Source: Populus alba
Lineage: Eukaryota > Streptophyta > Magnoliopsida > Malpighiales > Salicaceae
Reading direction: 5' to 3'
Assembly (NCBI RefSeq): GCF_005239225.2
Contig: NC_133287.1
Span: forward strand, 1,345,493-1,409,492
DNA length: 64,000 nucleotides
Below are positions 60,333 to 64,000 of the stretch, in pieces (the first letter of the stretch is position 1; every line of letters begins with the position of its first letter). Below the pieces are notes generated by a model. The model ran no database searches, was not told the origin of the DNA, and saw only the letters and a program-made list of their open reading frames with translations. Position numbers and translations under genes: made by a program.

Positions 60333-60624
60333 GAGAGAATATTACTAACTCAACCTAAAAATTTAAATTTTTAGATAAGATTCTAAGATATAATTTATAT
60401 TATTCTCTAACATATCATTTCTAGTAAAAATTATTGAGGCTTGAAATCTGCACAGATCCACGTTACTATGTATTTAATTTTTATCAAATAAATTGAGATA
60501 GTGAGATTTAAACTCGTGACCACTTGATTATTAAGATTTTAATACCATATCAAAAAACTAACTCAACCCAAAAACTTAAATTTTTAAATGAGATTCGAGA
60601 TATAATTTACATTATTTTTTAACA
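60333..60624 (-). mobile_element. Miniature LTR element (TRIM-like), minus orientation
   Basis: Terminal repeats at about 60333-60412 and 60548-60624 share ACTCAACCxAAAAAxTTAAATTTTTA and TAATTTAxATTATTxTxTAACA. The worn primer-binding site is the complement at about 60536-60547. The internal domain (TTTTATCAAATAAATTGAGA...CTCGTGACCACTTG) matches the other copies. Confidence 0.68.
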
Positions 60625-61156
60625 ACAAATCCTTTCCATAATAATTTAGTGAATGTGAATTTACTTGGGTACGCTACTTTATCAAGTAGTTTACTGTAAG
60701 AGTTGATAGTACGCTGCCCATTGCCTCAAATTTTCTTTATGTGTACTCAAGCTAACCCCATTTAATAAGACAACAAGCTGCTGAAGCTGTGATGTATCTG
60801 AAGATCTTAATCGCCGATTCCATCTAAAGTTCCAGTGTCAAGATTCTGTTCTAATATTCTCTATTTCCACCAGTGTCTCTGTTTTGGAGGTTGATATTTC
60901 ATGAAGTCATGGGAAACAAGATTGAAAAGTCCCTGCTTCTAGCCGTTTATCTATCCAGAAACCTTGAAATAACACTTATTCTTTAAGATATTTGAAGCTG
61001 CCGAATCAGAGTTAATAATGGAGTATATTCCTTTCCAAGCATGAGATAATGCAACACTGAAAACTGGAAGGCCACCTTCCATCGGCAAAAGAAGGCTTAT
61101 ACTCCTTTTTATTTGACATGGAATTTAATCAACTCTTTAAGAAAATGCAAAAAAAT
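60625..61156. other. Intergenic sequence
   Basis: No supported gene or named repeat. Confidence 0.35.
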
Positions 61157-61198
61157 AACACACACGCGCGCGCGCGCACATATATATAAATATATATC
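61157..61198. repeat. Alternating (CA)n(CG)n(CA)(TA)n tract
   Basis: An uninterrupted purine-pyrimidine alternation through ACACACACGCGCGCGCGCGC into TATATATA, a composition prone to Z-DNA. Confidence 0.8.
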
Positions 61199-61392
61199 CT
61201 ACACATAAAGGAACAAAATCATGTGCTAAAAACTTGGAATAAAATAATTCTTTTTGTGGTGCTTTCCATGCATAAAAGAAAACATAATTGGTGACTTTTT
61301 CTTTTTTGGTAAGCAAAGTTGTCAATGAAATCCTCTATTCTTTAGAGCTCTTACTTCATCAACATGGGTTAAACTTACCCAGCTCAAATTCA

Positions 61393-61560
61393 ATGGCCCT
61401 TTTTTATCTCCTACTATTAATGTTGTTTTGGTTCTATCCTTCTGCAACACAATCACTTCCACAAATTACAAATAGCGTGTTAGGCACGATCATTTTCTTG
61501 TTCCAAACAAGACCTGCTAGCTGGGTGTCACAGAGGAGCCATTCCATGATCAAGAAACTG
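61393..61560 (+). pseudogene. N-terminal fragment of a G-type lectin receptor-like kinase
   Basis: From the ATG at 61393 the frame reads as a signal peptide (MALFYLLLLMLF...), then ATQSLPQITNSVLG and a TRPASW segment. This matches the start of RLK1/LecRK3-like G-type lectin kinases, where the S-locus lectin domain follows. After about 50 residues the similarity ends, although the frame stays open to 61725. No lectin core or kinase domain follows in the window. I read it as a broken gene fragment; the assignment rests on a short segment. Confidence 0.42.
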
Positions 61561-61868
61561 GGAAAGATTGCAAAGCAATCCCTGGCTATTCATCGATCGT
61601 CCATTTTCAGATCTATATCCAGATATCGCAAGACATATCATGCATGGTTTTCCACACATGTCCTAGAATCGAACCTTATATATGCAAAAGCGTCAATGAC
61701 CCTTCAATATGGAATTTCGAAGTGATCCCTTTCTCACTAGTTGCAAGCTTTTTTTTATGTCACATTCATGGATTTCTTGCAATAGCTGAGAATATTGTGG
61801 CTTTGGAACTCTACGTCATATCAAGAAAGAAGAAGAAAACCATTTCGATAGTGGGGGATAATCTATAA

Positions 61869-63199
61869 CTAGAATAATGGAATGGGTAGAGGAGCAAGTG
61901 CTTTCTCCTTTCACTAAAAGAAGTGTTTGTCTGCACCCTTTTTCTTTCATGACAGCAATTAGAAGCACGGGAACCCTCCATTTTCATCCCAGGGCATTTA
62001 ATTTTATTCATTTTTAGTCTTTAATATATTAGACTTCAATCAATATGATTTAGAAACAGAGTGTAAACTTTTCCTCTGAATGTTATAATTCTCTTAATAA
62101 ACCGAACAAAACAATGGAAAATATTTAAGGATATGATGGAAGGACTCGCTTGAAAATATTTTATACTTTATAGATCTATTGGAGATGTTTTTAAGTTTAT
62201 GGATCCAATTCAAAATTAGTGAATATATAGATTGGGGACTAATCTGAGGGTTTCAAATGATTTCATTACAAATTAGGAGAATATTATGATGTTCCCAACA
62301 AATAGTAACTTGAATCTTACATGTTCGTTTCTAATGAGATACGCACTTAATGCATGGATGGAGAGATTCCTTTCTTTGATGATAGGATATAAAAGTGTGT
62401 GTGTGTGTGTGTGTATATATATATTATATTTTTTTTTTATGGCAAGGCTAAGTTTTGTTCCCCGGAAAGCATTTTTTTAGATTTTTTTAAAATATGATTA
62501 TTTTTCAGTTTCGTTGAATAATGAAAAATGAGTTAAAAACTATATTTTTTAATATTGATTGTTTTGTAAAAAAATAATCTAAGAAATAATACATTTTAAA
62601 TTGTTACTTTTTTTAAAATAATAGAATTTTTATTACTATCATATCTAAATTATTTTATTATTTTATTAATATTTATATATAAGAATAAAGAAGTGTCATA
62701 CTATTTTAAAATTTAAAATCTTCAATGAATTTTTTTCCACTCAATCAGAAAAAAATTTACTTTATTTAATTTTAATTTTTCTGTTACCTATAAATTAAAT
62801 TCCATTGACCAGTTTTTTAAAATTCAATTAAATATATATATAAAAAAAAAAACTTTCGAGGAAAATCCTTTCTAACAAACAATGAAAGACATTTTTTATT
62901 TTTACATTACAATAACAACTTGAGTATTTGATTTAATTTGTAATTGGAAATATAATATCTCAATCAAGTAATCCTCAAAAATTTATAAATTAATTTCAGT
63001 ATAAAGTAAAATATAGAGGGCTAGCTAGTACCTACTCCTTTAATCACCATACTGTTAGAGCATCTCATTTCCAGTTTTGACACCAAATCACATCAAATAA
63101 CCATCAAACGAATTCATTTCACACTCCCAGATAATATTACAATTTTAAAAAGTATTCAAACTCAAATCAAATAATTTTTTGTTCTGTTTTAAGATATGA
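61869..63199. other. AT-rich intergenic sequence
   Basis: Apart from the GT/AT microsatellite nothing was recognised. Confidence 0.35.
62394..62428. repeat. (GT)n(AT)n microsatellite
   Basis: About 12 GT units followed by about 5 AT units. Confidence 0.85.
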
Positions 63200-63780
63200 A
63201 ATCTAAAACGCTTTAAACACATAATTTTTATGATAATGGTTGGACACAACTATGGAATCAATGAACTTCTAGAATATACCTTTTATTCCATTACTAAAAA
63301 TTAATAAATAACAACATATACATTGTTAAAAAAAAATATTTTATTGGTAATTTCTGACACAAATAAATATAGAAAACTTCCATCGATAATTGTCAATGTG
63401 AATAGCAACAGAAAATATTCCATTAGTAATTACTAATAAAATTTCAACTTGATTAGAGAAAATAAAACATAAAAAAAATATTATATCCATGATTCTGTTG
63501 AACATTTGACCCATTAGAGTTTTTTAACAGAATTACCGATGAATATTTTGTTAGAAAAATTAAATGAATTAATACATGACAGTTCTCTCTTCCCTCCATT
63601 TTCTTATTCTTCTTTCTATCAAAAGAATCAACATCCCCTCCTATTTTCTCACAAATCCAACCATCATCCTCACAAGTCTGGCCACCCCAAACCGTCAACA
63701 TCGATCTACATCTATCAATAGTGTCAGTATCTCTTTTTTGGATCAATTTCTTATGAAGTTTCACTACACCTAGTGAGTAG
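63200..63780. mobile_element. Possible CACTA (En/Spm) transposon subterminal remnant
   Basis: Repeated, inverted variants of CCGTCGGTAATT-type motifs can be seen (TATTGGTAATTTCTGACAC, CCATCGATAATTGTC, CCATTAGTAATTACTAATAAA, AATTACCGATGAATATT), the usual subterminal pattern of plant CACTA elements. A TTTCACTACAC string lies near 63758. No transposase is present. Confidence 0.3.
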
Positions 63781-64000
63781 ACCCATCCGTTTTTTTGCAA
63801 CCCATTAAATTATGTTCTAGATTTAAAATTTCTTTGTAGTATTTGTAGTTTGCTTATATATTCAAGTGTTTTACAGGTTTTTCTTAGAGAATTTTATTGT
63901 ATTACTGTATGATTTGTATATTAGAGTTTTTTTGAGAATTGACAAAAAATTGATTTTATTTTTCATTTGATAAGATTGAGTTTGATTTTTTAACTTGTGT
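63781..64000. other. AT-rich end of the window
   Basis: Nothing recognised. Confidence 0.3.

Noticed and set aside
1..64000. Prokaryotic-type features (operons, CRISPR, Shine-Dalgarno sites)
   Set aside because: Gene structure, introns and repeats are those of a plant nuclear genome; no such feature is present.

Overview
The window is plant nuclear DNA: intron-rich genes with GT-AG splice sites, AT-rich intergenic sequence, and LTR retrotransposons, LINE, SINE and miniature elements. The protein families, a SINE resembling the SaliS type, and an abundant tRNA-Met-primed miniature LTR element make a Salicaceae genome, probably Populus, the best guess. This is inference from sequence alone; no database was searched.

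Layout. (1) 0.4-13.9 kb, plus strand: a complete oxidosqualene cyclase gene (18 exons, 760 codons, intact frame). Its intron 6 is swollen to 8.2 kb by an old LINE remnant and a very young, chimeric, non-autonomous Tat/Ogre-like LTR retrotransposon (3179-10013, TSD ATAAC). (2) 14-16.7 kb: intergenic, with a miniature LTR (TRIM) element and a fragment of a second copy. (3) 16.8-17.4 kb, minus: an intronless S40/DUF584 senescence-regulator-type gene with a TATA box and two distal G-boxes. (4) 17.5-35.5 kb: a gene desert of AT-rich sequence with microsatellites, two TRIM copies, a diverged tandem module of about 140 bp, and a decayed minus-strand Ty1/copia element (28.1-31.4 kb). (5) 35.5-38.9 kb, minus: a three-exon gene for a 673-aa coiled-coil protein (At1g50660/At5g41620-like), in which protein continuity implies a GC-AG intron. 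(6) 39-46 kb: intergenic, with a C-rich island carrying tandem duplications and a cluster of short palindromes. (7) 46.3-46.7 kb, plus: a small intronless gene for a predicted N-myristoylated MGNCC protein. (8) 46.7-52.8 kb: intergenic, with a MITE and a compound triplet microsatellite of about 470 bp. (9) 52.8-57.85 kb, plus: a seven-exon gene for an At1g61900-like GPI-anchored protein; all six introns are phase 1. (10) 57.9-64 kb: two SINE copies, a TRIM copy, a fragment of a G-type lectin receptor kinase gene and a probable CACTA-type remnant.

The genes are unrelated single transcription units. No operon, plant gene cluster, CRISPR array or functional rRNA/tRNA gene was seen. The most unusual structure is the retrotransposon inside the cyclase: its outer ends are an intact 5' LTR and a nearly identical 3' LTR segment, but the front of the 3' LTR is replaced by the LTR of a related, diverged family. 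The junction falls in a cluster of perfect short palindromes.
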